Part shown: in pieces, positions 9,429 to 18,586 of the stretch
How positions within the stretch are numbered: position 1 is the first letter of the stretch
How the letters are laid out: every line of letters begins with the position of its first letter
NCBI GenBank assembly: GCA_027487845.1
Contig: JAIYCV010000026.1
Coordinates: 186,001 to 250,000, forward strand
Source: Flammeovirgaceae bacterium
GTDB taxonomy: Bacteria > Bacteroidota > Bacteroidia > Cytophagales > Cyclobacteriaceae
Direction of reading: 5' to 3'
Length of the DNA: 64,000 nt
Translations under genes and position numbers: made by a program
The notes under the pieces: model-generated
What the model was told of the DNA's origin: nothing
The model's input: the letters and a program-made list of their open reading frames with translations, nothing else
The model's database searches: none

Positions 9429-9903
9429 CTTTCAAATTTTCTTTTGTTGAAGTGAAAAAAGGTTCCTTTTCGCTAAACCCAGATTGGCAATGGCTGCGAA
9501 ACAACTGCTTATTTCGTATGACATAGTTGTCAAATTATGTTTTTCAGCAAAAGTCACTGATTTATAAGCTCGCTGAATAAAACTTATAAACCAAAATCAG
9601 GTATTTTTCAACTCACATAACTTAAAATCAGCTTTGGAGGTGAAAATATTCCGTAGAAATTACTTATTGTAGACCTTTGGAGTGATAAGATTTAGAATAG
9701 CGGAATTTGAACTTTAGTCACTAGTCTGGGGCGAATTGCCTTGCACTTTTCGGAATTTAGAAGGTATTTCAATTTCCGAATTGTCGTTACGAGAATATAT
9801 CGACAGTCAAAAATCTAGGTTCACCATAGGAAATCGGGATGCCTTAACTAACAGCGTGCCGATAAGTAATAGCCAGGTTGCATCGAACTCAAGTTTCCGC
9901 AAC
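9429..9903. other. 475-bp intergenic region
   Basis: No recognisable gene on either strand. It is AT-rich and holds one copy of the island box (9579-9608). It separates the dead receptor from the DHp-only sensor gene that ends at 9904. Confidence 0.45.
9579..9608 (-). promoter_or_regulatory. Direct-repeat box 2 (one half-site degenerate)
   Basis: The core TAAACCAAAATCAGG and the half-site GGTATTTTT (9600-9608) match box 1 exactly. The second half-site 21 bp away (9579-9587) has decayed. It lies about 150 bp upstream of the receptor remnant, consistent with an operator losing function together with its gene. Confidence 0.45.
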
Positions 9904-11598
9904 TTATTCTAAGGCTCGTTGAGTAGTCCTTATTTCAGAGTCCAATTTCTGCGCTAATTCATTAATGGTATCTACAAAACCCTCTTTTTCCTGAACCGTC
10001 AATTGATTATTTTTATAAAGGTTCATCAGCCCAAGAATTGTTGCCACGGGTGCTCTCAGCTTATGAGCATTGACAAATGCAAAGTTTATTAGCTGTTGAT
10101 TTTTATTTTCAAGTTCAATGGTGCGCAACCTAACCTTAGTGTCTAGCTCGGCATTCATTTCTAATAACTTTCTATTGAATTCATCTATTTTTTTAATTTT
10201 CGATGCTCTTTGCTTAATGTTAAGATATAAAGAAGTGGTAAGAACGATGGCAAGCAATGAAACGACAAGAAGCACAACTCTTTCATTGCGCTTTTCTTTG
10301 TTTAACAAATTAAGAATCTCGTTTTGCTTGATATAATTCTCTTTAAGCAATAATTCCTGCATACCTAACGGGTTTGTTAGTGAATCTGCTTTCTTCTTAT
10401 AGTCTACATATTTTATGGTTGACTCTAATTCCTTTGAACGCTCACCCAACAATTTGTAATACCTACTTTCAATTTGATATGTCCTTGCTAATATTTCAAA
10501 GAACCCATTTGTCTCAGCAAATTTTTTATTTCGCGCCAACATAATTAATGTGCTATCATAATTGTGCTGCTCTAAAAATGTTTCAGCCATAAGATTCAAG
10601 CCTATTGCCTCATCTAGATACTCAATTTTTTCATCGGCTTCCTTTATCAGCTTATCAAGTAGAATTTTGGCAGTTTGAAGTTCACCTTCAGATACTTTAA
10701 TTTTAGCCAACTCGCGAAGCGGAACCCCTACATAATGAATTTCAGAATCCCAACGATTTATTTCTTTTTCCAGATAAATTTTAAGACTATCCATCTTCCC
10801 CAGCTTTGTATAGTAGTCAGCCCAATGTTTTGCATGGTAAGGGCTGGAGGTAAATTTTACCAACAGTGGTCTCGCGCTGTCATATTTGCCTGTAGCAATA
10901 TAATAATCCACCATGGTTGCTTCATGGCTTACAATTAGGTTAGGCCACTTCTTATAGTCAAAAAAATTTACCTTCACCTGATCATAAACCTTCTTTTCAA
11001 CCAAAGTATTATTTAACCTTGATTGGGTATTTGCTATCATTAATTCAGCATATGGGGCATCCTTGGTTAAGATTTCCATTATTCTCATTAATGAATAGAC
11101 TTGGCCGATTGTATTTTCGCGGATATACATAACCTCGGAAAGGGCCGTGTAACAGAGTGCTTTTACTATCGGGTCTTTTGAAGTTTCGGAAATTCTTTCA
11201 AGTTCTTTTAAATACGCTTGTTTTTTATCATCTGGAAAATACATCAACTTCGTAAGTGCTTCAACTATATAAAATTCATTTTTGATTTTGGTCGCTAATT
11301 TTAGTTCTTCCAAGATTTCTGGCAAACAGATCTCAGACCTTATCTTAGATTGAACATATATGTAAGTATCCAACCAAAGGAGGCTATCCTCAATAGTTGT
11401 TGCCTTTGATATTGCGTTTTTAGCAGTTTGAGGCTGAAGCTTAGAAGTTCTTATTTTTAAATACAGATCGTAGCTGTCGCTCTTGGGGCTTTCAAAGCTA
11501 TTTAAATAATAAAGTAGCGCGAGAACAGTAGTTGATAAAACTGTTAGCCAAAGTCCTTTCGAGAAATATTGACTCATGCATTTTTTTATTGAAAACAA
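9904..11598 (-). CDS. TPR sensor protein ending in a DHp domain, no kinase domain (paralogue 2)
   Basis: A 564-residue sensor. An N-terminal membrane segment precedes a TPR-like helical region that is closely similar to the hybrid kinase at 11727-14672 (shared SYDLYLKI and RSEICLPEILEELKLATKI). A second membrane segment (ERVVLLVVSLLAIVLTTSLY, about 440) and a coiled coil follow, then a DHp hairpin with H-box NFAFVNAHKLRAPVATILGL (His about 512). It ends RTTQRALE, right after DHp helix 2. As in 2643-4334, there is no HATPase domain. It lies 128 bp downstream of the complete kinase in the same orientation, so the two may be co-transcribed and act as partners. Confidence 0.83.
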   Translation of the reverse strand: MFSIKKCMSQYFSKGLWLTVLSTTVLALLYYLNSFESPKSDSYDLYLKIRTSKLQPQTAKNAISKATTIEDSLLWLDTYIYVQSKIRSEICLPEILEELKLATKIKNEFYIVEALTKLMYFPDDKKQAYLKELERISETSKDPIVKALCYTALSEVMYIRENTIGQVYSLMRIMEILTKDAPYAELMIANTQSRLNNTLVEKKVYDQVKVNFFDYKKWPNLIVSHEATMVDYYIATGKYDSARPLLVKFTSSPYHAKHWADYYTKLGKMDSLKIYLEKEINRWDSEIHYVGVPLRELAKIKVSEGELQTAKILLDKLIKEADEKIEYLDEAIGLNLMAETFLEQHNYDSTLIMLARNKKFAETNGFFEILARTYQIESRYYKLLGERSKELESTIKYVDYKKKADSLTNPLGMQELLLKENYIKQNEILNLLNKEKRNERVVLLVVSLLAIVLTTSLYLNIKQRASKIKKIDEFNRKLLEMNAELDTKVRLRTIELENKNQQLINFAFVNAHKLRAPVATILGLMNLYKNNQLTVQEKEGFVDTINELAQKLDSEIRTTQRALE

Positions 11599-11726
11599 AA
11601 TAGAACAAATTCCTATTTAGAGAAAAAGCTCGCATTTTACTATTTTGTCTCAACATAATTACTAACTTTTAATAGAACCTATTGACTATTAGAATATTAT
11701 AATCAGATCAATCTCTTTTACAAAGC

Positions 11727-14672
11727 TTAAACTTTCCCATATTCACTTGGTGATTTGTTAAATTTATTTTTAAAGCATTTAGTGAAATAAGATTGATCGT
11801 TAAACCCAACTGAATAGGCTATCTGAGAGATGGTATCTGTTTTTTGGCTGATCATCTGTGCAGCCTTGGTTAAGCGCAAATCGCGTATAAATTCATTAGG
11901 AGATAAGTTGGTTAAAGCTTTCATTTTTCTATTTAGGTGAGTTCTACTTAATCCCATTTCTTCCGCCATTTTTTCAACGCCAAATGATACTTCCACCATA
12001 TTGCTTTCAACCACTTTACGCAATCTAATTAGAAACTTTTCATCCAACGATAGTTCTTCACCCTGCGTTGGCAACACTAATATCCTTTCGTTAAATTTCG
12101 TAGCTAATTTTTTGCGCTGGTGAATCAAATTTCTAATCCTTACTTTTAACTCTTCATTAGAAAAAGGCTTAGCTAGGTAATCATCAGCGCCTGAATTTAA
12201 ACCATCAAGTTTCGACTTTAATTCGTTCTTCGCAGTCAACAATATCACGGGAATATGACTGGTTCGTTCATCTTCCTTTATTTGCCGCGTAAGCTGAATT
12301 CCATCTATTTTTGGCATCATTAAGTCGCTCAGTATTAAATTTGGTAAGTTCTTCAATGCCAGCCCAATTCCTTCTTCACCATCTTTAGCCAACAATACAT
12401 CGTATTCCACAGACAACATTGAAGCCATGTACTTTCTCATATCGTCATGATCCTCCACAATCAGCACAATTTCCTTTCCACTAACAAATTCCTCGCTTAT
12501 AACCTCATTTGCCTGGTCATCCATCGAACGAGAAAGTGTATGCGATTTTTTCGTTTTTGATTCACTCAAATTACTTGGTGAGAAAATCGCTGGGTTAGTT
12601 GGAATCTCGACAGTGAATTGTGTGCCCACGTTTTCTTCAGTTTTAAGATCAATTTTGCCCCGATAAAGCGATACTAATTCATGAACAAGAGACAATCCTA
12701 AACCAGTACCCTGCTGAAGGGAGTCTCTTGTTTGGAGTATCTGGTAAAAAGGGGAAAATATCTCAGATCGATTCAATTCAGGAATTCCATTGCCTGAGTC
12801 ACTGACTAAAATAACTAATCTCTCGCCTAATTGTTTAATTTCCAGCCTTATTGATCCTTTTTCTGGTGTGAATTTAAATGCGTTAGATAACAGGTTATTT
12901 ATTATCTTTTCAATGGCGTCTATATCGCACCATATAGCTGTTTCATTTAACAGGATATTTTTTTCAAAACTCACTTGCTTGTATTCTGCCAAAGAGTCAA
13001 AAGCTGCCACCACCGCTTTAACTTCTTGATCAACTCGTTGATATTTTATTTGCAGCTTCATTTTTCCTGCATCAAGTTTTGAAAGGTCTAGAAGCTGATT
13101 AACAAGTTCTAAGAGGCGATTGGCGTTGCGTTGCATGAGGGCAAAAACCTCCATTTGCTCTGGCTTGGCTTTCTTCACTTGCTCCTCAAGTGGCGAAAGC
13201 AACAATGTGATTGGCGTTCGAAATTCATGTGAGATATAGGCAAAGAATCTCGACTTGAGTGTATCGGTCTGCATCAATTTTTCATTAAGTTCTCTTTGAC
13301 GCTTAAGCAGTACTTTATTCGCGTAAAAAGAAGTTGTGATAATCAATGCTAGAATAGCAATAGTGACTAATACAATTCGCTCATCGCGCTTTTGCTTAGT
13401 TAATAAGCTGAGAATTTCACTCTGTTTGTTATAGTTATCTTTAAGAACTAATTCCTGAATGCCGAGGGGGTTTGACAGTGAATCTGCTTTTTTTCGGTAA
13501 AGTAGATACTTGATGGATGACTCTAATTCATGTGTATGCTCGCCTATTTGTTTAAAAAACTTACTTTCGATTTGATAGGCTGTTGCAAGAATATCAAAAA
13601 AGTCTTTTTCTAACGTCAGTTTTTTTGCTCGATCTAATACAATTCGGGAGCTATCATATTTATGTTGTTCCAAAAAAATTTGGGCTAATAGATTCAAACC
13701 AATTGCCTTATCTCGATAGTGCCATTTTTCATCAGCCTCACTAATTAACCTGTTAACTATCCTTTTGGCAGGCTCAAGTTCACCGTTGGCAATTTTAATT
13801 CTTGCCAATTCACGAAGTGGAACTCCAACATAATTAACTTCCGGATTCCAACGATTAATCTCTTTTTCAAGATATATTTCGAGACTATCCATTTTTCCTA
13901 CTTTTGTATAGTAATCAGTCCAGAGTTTAGCATCGTAAGAGTTGGTTGTATAGTTAGACAATAACGTTCTTGCAGAGTCGTATTTGCCAACGGCAATAAA
14001 ATAATCCAACATAGTTACGTCATTAGTTTTGACTAGATGTGGCCATTTTTCTTGGTCAAAAAAATTTCTCTTCACTTGATCATGCGCATTTATTTTAACC
14101 AAAATCCTATTTAACCTTAGCTGAGTATTAAGAATCATTAATTCAGCATAAGGGGCATCCCTTTTTAAGGTTTCCATTGTCTTCATCAACCAGTAAACTT
14201 GATCGACTTTATTTCCATTTCTAAACATACGCTGGGAAATGGCCGAATAACAGAGTGCTTTTACAAAGGGGTCTGCTGAAGTCTCGGCAATCCCTTTAAA
14301 CCTTTTTAAACTTGTTTCCTCTTTATACTCAGGAAAAGAACTTAAATACCGAAGCGCTTCGACTGTATAATATAGATTGTTAATTTTAGTTGCTAACTTT
14401 AGTTCTTCCAAAATTTCAGGAAGACATATTTCAGATCTTATCCTCGATTGGCTAGTGATATAAGTATCCAACCAAAATAGACTGTCCTCGGTAGTCCTTG
14501 CCTCAGATATAGAGTTTTTGGCCGCTTGAGGTTGAATATCAAAAGTTTTTATTTTTAAATACAGATCGTAGCTGTCGTTCCTGCGTGGTCTATAGTTCCA
14601 CAGATAATAAAAAATCAGCAAAGCTGGTACGAATAAAAATATGACCCTGAATCGCTTGAAAAAATAAATCAT
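11727..14672 (-). CDS. Hybrid sensor kinase: TPR sensor, DHp, HATPase, receiver, AraC DNA-binding domain
   Basis: A 981-residue one-protein two-component system. In order: an N-terminal membrane segment; a TPR-like sensor (about 30-430); a second membrane segment (about 445-465); DHp with H-box SHEFRTPITLLLSPL; an HATPase domain with N box NNLLSNAFKF, G1 VSDSGNGIP and G2 GTGLGLSLV; a receiver with acidic pair VEDHDD, phospho-Asp in LILSDLMMPKIDG and KP motif; and an AraC-type HTH (about 880-981, ending NKFNKSPSEYGKV). All catalytic residues I can check are present. The layout is that of Bacteroidota hybrid two-component regulators, except that the sensor is TPR-like and not a beta-propeller. 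It is the best candidate to bind the 21-bp direct-repeat boxes in the island. Confidence 0.93.
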   Translation of the reverse strand: MIYFFKRFRVIFLFVPALLIFYYLWNYRPRRNDSYDLYLKIKTFDIQPQAAKNSISEARTTEDSLFWLDTYITSQSRIRSEICLPEILEELKLATKINNLYYTVEALRYLSSFPEYKEETSLKRFKGIAETSADPFVKALCYSAISQRMFRNGNKVDQVYWLMKTMETLKRDAPYAELMILNTQLRLNRILVKINAHDQVKRNFFDQEKWPHLVKTNDVTMLDYFIAVGKYDSARTLLSNYTTNSYDAKLWTDYYTKVGKMDSLEIYLEKEINRWNPEVNYVGVPLRELARIKIANGELEPAKRIVNRLISEADEKWHYRDKAIGLNLLAQIFLEQHKYDSSRIVLDRAKKLTLEKDFFDILATAYQIESKFFKQIGEHTHELESSIKYLLYRKKADSLSNPLGIQELVLKDNYNKQSEILSLLTKQKRDERIVLVTIAILALIITTSFYANKVLLKRQRELNEKLMQTDTLKSRFFAYISHEFRTPITLLLSPLEEQVKKAKPEQMEVFALMQRNANRLLELVNQLLDLSKLDAGKMKLQIKYQRVDQEVKAVVAAFDSLAEYKQVSFEKNILLNETAIWCDIDAIEKIINNLLSNAFKFTPEKGSIRLEIKQLGERLVILVSDSGNGIPELNRSEIFSPFYQILQTRDSLQQGTGLGLSLVHELVSLYRGKIDLKTEENVGTQFTVEIPTNPAIFSPSNLSESKTKKSHTLSRSMDDQANEVISEEFVSGKEIVLIVEDHDDMRKYMASMLSVEYDVLLAKDGEEGIGLALKNLPNLILSDLMMPKIDGIQLTRQIKEDERTSHIPVILLTAKNELKSKLDGLNSGADDYLAKPFSNEELKVRIRNLIHQRKKLATKFNERILVLPTQGEELSLDEKFLIRLRKVVESNMVEVSFGVEKMAEEMGLSRTHLNRKMKALTNLSPNEFIRDLRLTKAAQMISQKTDTISQIAYSVGFNDQSYFTKCFKNKFNKSPSEYGKV

Positions 14673-14929
14673 AATTTATACTGTATTGATGTATAAAATT
14701 GCAATTTAAGTTTTGATTTGATAAAACGCACCTTGATCGGCCAATTATTGCCTGGGTCACCGGCTCAATTGACTTTCATTCGTCAATTAAAAAGCTATAG
14801 CTTTTTGATAAGGTTATGTGTTTCAAACTTTATAGATAGAACTTGTGTTGATGGTTCGAGGCCTATTGGCAAGAAGACAATTACTCTAAACATTTCATTT
14901 CCCGTTTAGTTCGCGGTGTCTATTTTAAC

Positions 14930-15283
14930 TCAAACTATGCATATTTCATTACTTGAAAACATGCCTATTTGAGTTAAGAACCGGAGTTCGCTTTCATGGA
15001 ATTTTCCATCTGCGGCTGCCATTGTATGTAGAATAGAAAAAACCCTAATTCGCTCTCCTTCGGTGCATAAACCTACTAGCTTTACTCCTCGATTGAAAAT
15101 TTCTTGATCATTAAGCTTGCTTAATTGCACTTTGAAATCCGTTAATAATTCATCTGAAATGTCTTCTTCTTGTAAAATTCTTTCTAAATACTTAACCTCT
15201 CTAAAGTCAATTTCATTATCTACCTTCATTAACAGATAGATAAGATGAAGAAGTGCCAATTTGAAAACTGATTTTGAATTCAT
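14930..15283 (-). CDS. TerB-like small protein (copy A)
   Basis: A 117-residue, all-helical cytoplasmic protein. LLHLIYLLMKVDNEIDFREV and MAAADGKFHESELRFL are the two acidic motif regions expected of a TerB/DjlA-type domain. It is about 90 percent identical by eye to copy B (16545-16889) and clearly related to the N-terminal half of 18996-19760. Its last 12 residues (MFSSNEICIV) do not match either relative, which suggests it is truncated compared with an ancestor like 18996-19760. TerB domains are known from tellurite/stress systems; the role here is unknown. Confidence 0.68.
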   Translation of the reverse strand: MNSKSVFKLALLHLIYLLMKVDNEIDFREVKYLERILQEEDISDELLTDFKVQLSKLNDQEIFNRGVKLVGLCTEGERIRVFSILHTMAAADGKFHESELRFLTQIGMFSSNEICIV

Positions 15284-15615
15284 CTAATTATTTTTTTGGA
15301 AAAAAGCTTGACGTGAGGCTCTATACTAAATGGGCGATTTTCAAACGGTACTAACTGTACTATTAAATTCACTGAGGTTGTGAACTGGAAAACTCGGCCA
15401 TCTGCTTCCTCACTATCACAACAAATTTCTGCCTTTCTTATTTTCTGATTTGGTACTTTTAAAACAAATTCGGGTATTTTTTATACCAAAAGCTTACTTA
15501 AGTGTCTTGAATATATCTACAGCAAAATAGAGGCTAACGTATTAAATAGGATGAAACTGTTACATAGTTTGTGCTGAACCAAAAATCTTAAATAAGGAGG
15601 TTGATTAATCGATAA
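14955..15615. repeat. Segmental direct duplication, left copy (TerB-like gene plus upstream region)
   Basis: Near-identical to about 16551-17213, including some 330 bp of upstream non-coding sequence. The end at GATTAATCGATAA is the same in both copies. The glycine-rich gene at 15666-16520 lies between them. Confidence 0.85.
15452..15481 (-). promoter_or_regulatory. Direct-repeat box 3
   Basis: Half-sites GGTACTTTT (15452-15460) and GGTATTTTT (15473-15481), 21 bp apart, separated by AAAACAAATTCG. It lies about 170 bp upstream of TerB-like copy A. Confidence 0.55.
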
Positions 15616-15665
15616 TTCTTCAAACGCAGAAGTAACCTGCTTACATTCAAAAAACACACAATCTA

Positions 15666-16520
15666 TTATGGCTTATCATCCAATACCTCAATGGACTTAT
15701 AGAAAAATAGTTTCCCCTCTCGCCCTGTTAATCCGTTACTACCTTCGCCACCTTTGTTTCCTGATACCGATTTCTTTTCATTGCGCCCCTCGCCCCAATA
15801 TCCACCCTCACCACCCACACCCCCTATACCTTTATAGCCACCTCTATTAACAAGACGTATTTTTTCATAAATCAAATCTTTATTTACTTGCGTCATTACC
15901 TTGAGTAGCAATTGCCCTCCGCGCCCACCATTTGCACCATTCCCTCCATTTCCTCCATTCCCTCCATTTGTGATGCAGTAAGGCGTAGTAATCCCCGCGT
16001 CACCCCCTCTTCCACCGTTACCCCCATCACCTCCGTCTCCACCAGCAAGATTTATCATGAGTGTTTTCTTAATTTCGAAGTTCCCAACTACTAAGATTAA
16101 TTCTTTGCCATTAGAGCCATCGGCACCATTTGATCCTTTTTCTCCAATTTTACCTGATTGACAAAGTCCGCGTTTTGAAGAAGGTCGGCCGTTTCTGCCA
16201 TTTTCGCCTGTTTTTCCAGATCCGTCAATTATTGCATCCGTATACACTATTAACTTGTTTACTTTTATGAAGCTTTTAGGTCGTGTTAAAACTAGTTTGG
16301 AAGAATCTAATAAGATTAAATTATCAAGAACTAGTGTATCCCCTGTCATCTCATAAGATTTTCTTTTTCCGATTTCAATAACCTCATCATTTTTTCTTGT
16401 ATAAGAAGGGTGAACTAGGAATGAAATAATGATCAGCGGTGTCAAGTATATTGTATAAGAACAACATTTAATGTTATTGTTTAAATGTGTTCGGGAACTT
16501 TTTGATTCAAGAAATTTCAT
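15666..16520 (-). CDS. Glycine-rich (collagen-like) exported protein
   Basis: 284 residues. A hydrophobic segment near residues 21-40 (YTIYLTPLIIISFLV) suggests export or anchoring. It is followed by a short beta-rich stretch (LDNLILLDSSKLVL) and long glycine-rich runs: GKTGENGRNG, GGDGGDGGNGGRGGDAG, NGGNGGNGGNGANGGRGG and GVGGEGGYWGEG. These are interrupted by beta-strand stretches. Periodic Gly-x-Gly and Gly-Asn-Gly repeats are typical of secreted structural or adhesive proteins. The gene is framed by the duplicated TerB segments, so it may travel with them. No enzymatic motif is visible and the function is unknown. Confidence 0.68.
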   Translation of the reverse strand: MKFLESKSSRTHLNNNIKCCSYTIYLTPLIIISFLVHPSYTRKNDEVIEIGKRKSYEMTGDTLVLDNLILLDSSKLVLTRPKSFIKVNKLIVYTDAIIDGSGKTGENGRNGRPSSKRGLCQSGKIGEKGSNGADGSNGKELILVVGNFEIKKTLMINLAGGDGGDGGNGGRGGDAGITTPYCITNGGNGGNGGNGANGGRGGQLLLKVMTQVNKDLIYEKIRLVNRGGYKGIGGVGGEGGYWGEGRNEKKSVSGNKGGEGSNGLTGREGKLFFYKSIEVLDDKP

Positions 16521-16544
16521 TGTCTCTTAGCAAGTCAAATGCGC

Positions 16545-16889
16545 TTAGTTCAATGCTCGAAAACATACTACATTAGTTAAGAATCGGAGTTCGCTTTCAT
16601 GGAACTTCCCTTCTGCGGCTGCCATATTTTTATACAGAATCGAATAAATCCTAATTCGCTCTCCTTCGGTGCATAAACCAATTAGCTTTATTCCTCGATT
16701 GAAAATTTCCTGCTCATTAAGCTTGCTTAATTGCGCTTTGAAATCCGTTAATAACTCATCTGAAATGTCTTCTTCTTGTAAAATTCTTTCTAAATACTTA
16801 ACCTCTCTAAAGTCAATTTCATTATCTACCTTCATTAACAGATAGATAAGATGAAGGAGTGCCAATTTGAAAACTGATTTTGAATTCAT
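16545..16889 (-). CDS. TerB-like small protein (copy B)
   Basis: 114 residues, nearly identical to copy A through MAAAEGKFHESELRFLTN. It then has a different, short tail (VVCFRALN). It carries one extra codon (SILYKNMAAA against SILHTMAAA). The matching VV at the end of the shared part fits the related protein 18996-19760 (FLADVVYEIS), so copy B is probably a truncated version of that longer form. It lies just upstream of the glycine-rich gene (24-bp gap) in the same orientation and may be co-transcribed with it. Confidence 0.65.
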   Translation of the reverse strand: MNSKSVFKLALLHLIYLLMKVDNEIDFREVKYLERILQEEDISDELLTDFKAQLSKLNEQEIFNRGIKLIGLCTEGERIRIYSILYKNMAAAEGKFHESELRFLTNVVCFRALN

Positions 16890-17213
16890 CTAACTATTTT
16901 TTAATTACAAGATTGACATGAAGCTCTATACTAAATGGGCGATTTTCAAACTGTCCTAACTGTACTATTAAATTCACTGAGGTTGTGAACTGGAAAACCC
17001 GGCCATCTGCTTCCTCTCAATCGCAACAAATTTCGGCTTTTCGGTTTTTCTGATTTGGTACTTTTAAAACAAAATCGGGTATTTTTTATACCAAAAGCAG
17101 TGTCTTGAAAGTATCTACAGCAAAATAGAGGCTAACGTATTAAATAGGATGAAACTGTTACATAGTTTGTGCTGAACCAAAAATCTTAAATAAGGAGGTT
17201 GATTAATCGATAA
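16551..17213. repeat. Segmental direct duplication, right copy (TerB-like gene plus upstream region)
   Basis: Partner of 14955-15615. The upstream portion (about 17095-17213) is almost perfectly conserved despite being non-coding, apart from a short deletion after ATACCAAAAGC. Confidence 0.85.
17057..17086 (-). promoter_or_regulatory. Direct-repeat box 4
   Basis: Half-sites GGTACTTTT (17057-17065) and GGTATTTTT (17078-17086), 21 bp apart. It lies about 170 bp upstream of TerB-like copy B and forms part of the segmental duplication. Confidence 0.55.
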
Positions 17214-17220
17214 ACCTACA

Positions 17221-17769
17221 TTAACCCACCTCGCCACTATCTAAGGCAACATGCTTTTGCAAAAATTGCAATTCGATGGTCAGTAGCTCCAAGGTCCAAT
17301 TTGCCCTCAACCAATCGAAATAGACATCCGCTACACGTTCCTGCCCTACTTCAGCTTGCCGCTGCAGCCAAAAATCTTTCTCACGGCTTTCTAACAGATT
17401 AAAATCGGGCGCCCCCATTACCTGTTCATGAAGTTTTTTTTGCGTTGCCAATAGCAGTAAATGCTCTTTTGCCTGTGCCACCTTTATTTGCAGACGGGTC
17501 AATTCCCACGTTTTCTTTCTTATTTCGTTGACTATTCGACTGATGTAAGGGGCTTTTTTAACAGCGGCAAACAACGGCTCCTCTTCATGGGTTGTTGGCA
17601 GCAATTGAATCAATTTAAGCAGGCGCAGGTAGGCAGTCATGGGCAAATCGCGCTCACCCACCTCGGCCATGGAGAGCAACGTACGGGTAATACCAAGATA
17701 GTTGGCTAAGGTGGCTTGGTTCCACCCTACACGTAGCCGAGTAGTGTAAAGAAGTGTTTTGGTTGCCAT
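17221..17769 (-). CDS. XRE-type helix-turn-helix regulator with coiled-coil tail
   Basis: 182 residues from the ATG at 17769 (an ATG 13 codons upstream also exists, but its extension looks non-native). The N-terminal HTH is visible as LRVGWNQATLANYLGITRTL followed by LSMAEVGERDLPMTAYLRLL. The rest is a Lys/Gln/Glu-rich coiled coil. The start codon lies inside the first of four palindromic repeats spaced 39-40 bp (17763-17900), strongly suggesting autoregulation. Base composition is visibly more GC-rich than in the neighbouring TerB-like genes, so this gene and 17947-18363 probably have a separate origin. Confidence 0.75.
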   Translation of the reverse strand: MATKTLLYTTRLRVGWNQATLANYLGITRTLLSMAEVGERDLPMTAYLRLLKLIQLLPTTHEEEPLFAAVKKAPYISRIVNEIRKKTWELTRLQIKVAQAKEHLLLLATQKKLHEQVMGAPDFNLLESREKDFWLQRQAEVGQERVADVYFDWLRANWTLELLTIELQFLQKHVALDSGEVG

Positions 17770-17900
17770 AGTTTGTGGCAAAAAGAAATCAACAGAAAAA
17801 ATTGCCACAACTCTGTGGCAAAAAAAAATCTATCAGAAAATTTGCCACAACTTTGTGGCATTTTCAAATCTACGAAAAAGTTTGCCACACTATTCGCCAA
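17763..17900 (-). promoter_or_regulatory. Array of four palindromic operator-like repeats, 39-40 bp period
   Basis: Inverted repeats of the form TTGCCACA-n4-TGTGGCAA begin at 17763, 17802, 17842 and 17882. The two central ones are near perfect; the outer two are degenerate. The intervening sequence is also similar (AAATC ... GAAAA), so this is a 40-bp tandem repeat. The first palindrome covers the start codon of the XRE regulator and the array fills most of the gap to the next gene. Confidence 0.72.
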
Positions 17901-17946
17901 AAAAATCTCTCGGCATACACCAGAGAGATTAAAAAAAGCTAATGGC

Positions 17947-18363
17947 CTAACCCGCTAACGTATTTTTCTTGACCTCAACAGCCTGGTAGAACACGTCCAT
18001 CTCATCCAGTTGCTTTTCTATAAGGGTAATTTCCATCTCTTTCTCCAACAGGGGTACAACCCCGTATTGGTCGCTTTGCTCGTTTAGCGTAAAAAGGTGG
18101 TACTCTGCTTTTGTTTTCTTTACACTGGCATCATCTTTCGCATCGCCTTCGGGCAACGTTGCCAAAATAGTGGTAAGGGCACTAATCTCGGTTTTGGTAA
18201 GCGCCAAGTCGCTCGTAATCTTGGTAGATCGCTCCAGGTAGTTGGCATGGCTTCGCTGAAGCGTTAGTTTTTTGTACTGTAAATCCGATTTTTCTTTGTT
18301 TACCAAAGCCTGCAAGGAGTTACAATCGGCCGCAGTTTGTAGTTTCTCAATTGAGTAGTCCAT
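17947..18363 (-). CDS. Coiled-coil protein of unknown function
   Basis: 138 residues, cytoplasmic, highly helical, with long charged heptad-like stretches (LEKEMEITLIEKQLDEMDVF). No catalytic motif or signal peptide. It is leftward and directly upstream of the XRE regulator, with the operator array in between, and shares the regulator's higher GC content. The two are probably a functional pair, with this protein either read into the array or controlled by it. I do not recognise the family. Confidence 0.65.
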   Translation of the reverse strand: MDYSIEKLQTAADCNSLQALVNKEKSDLQYKKLTLQRSHANYLERSTKITSDLALTKTEISALTTILATLPEGDAKDDASVKKTKAEYHLFTLNEQSDQYGVVPLLEKEMEITLIEKQLDEMDVFYQAVEVKKNTLAG

Positions 18364-18586
18364 AACTTTTTTGTTTTTAATTGTTAATAATTTGACAAAC
18401 TTTTATATTAACGACACATCAGGTGGGTTTGTTGTTGTTTAGTAATTAAATTTTTTTAACTCAAATAAATATTTAACCCAGGATATTTTAAACTGTAATA
18501 AAGACGGCCGTTAAAATCATTCACTTGTGCAATTGTATGGCAGCCCAGGTACAAGAGCGCTTTTACAAATGGACACATGAAATGCT

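Noticed and set aside
14718-14909. 63-codon rightward frame upstream of the hybrid kinase
   Set aside because: No recognisable features; likely chance in AT-rich DNA.
15666-16520. Glycine-rich gene as a PE_PGRS-like or low-complexity artefact
   Set aside because: It has a hydrophobic leader and interspersed beta-strand sequence, so it is kept as a real exported protein.
17763-17900. Repeat-spacer array resembling a CRISPR
   Set aside because: Only four short palindromes, the spacers are similar to each other, and no cas gene is near; better read as operators.
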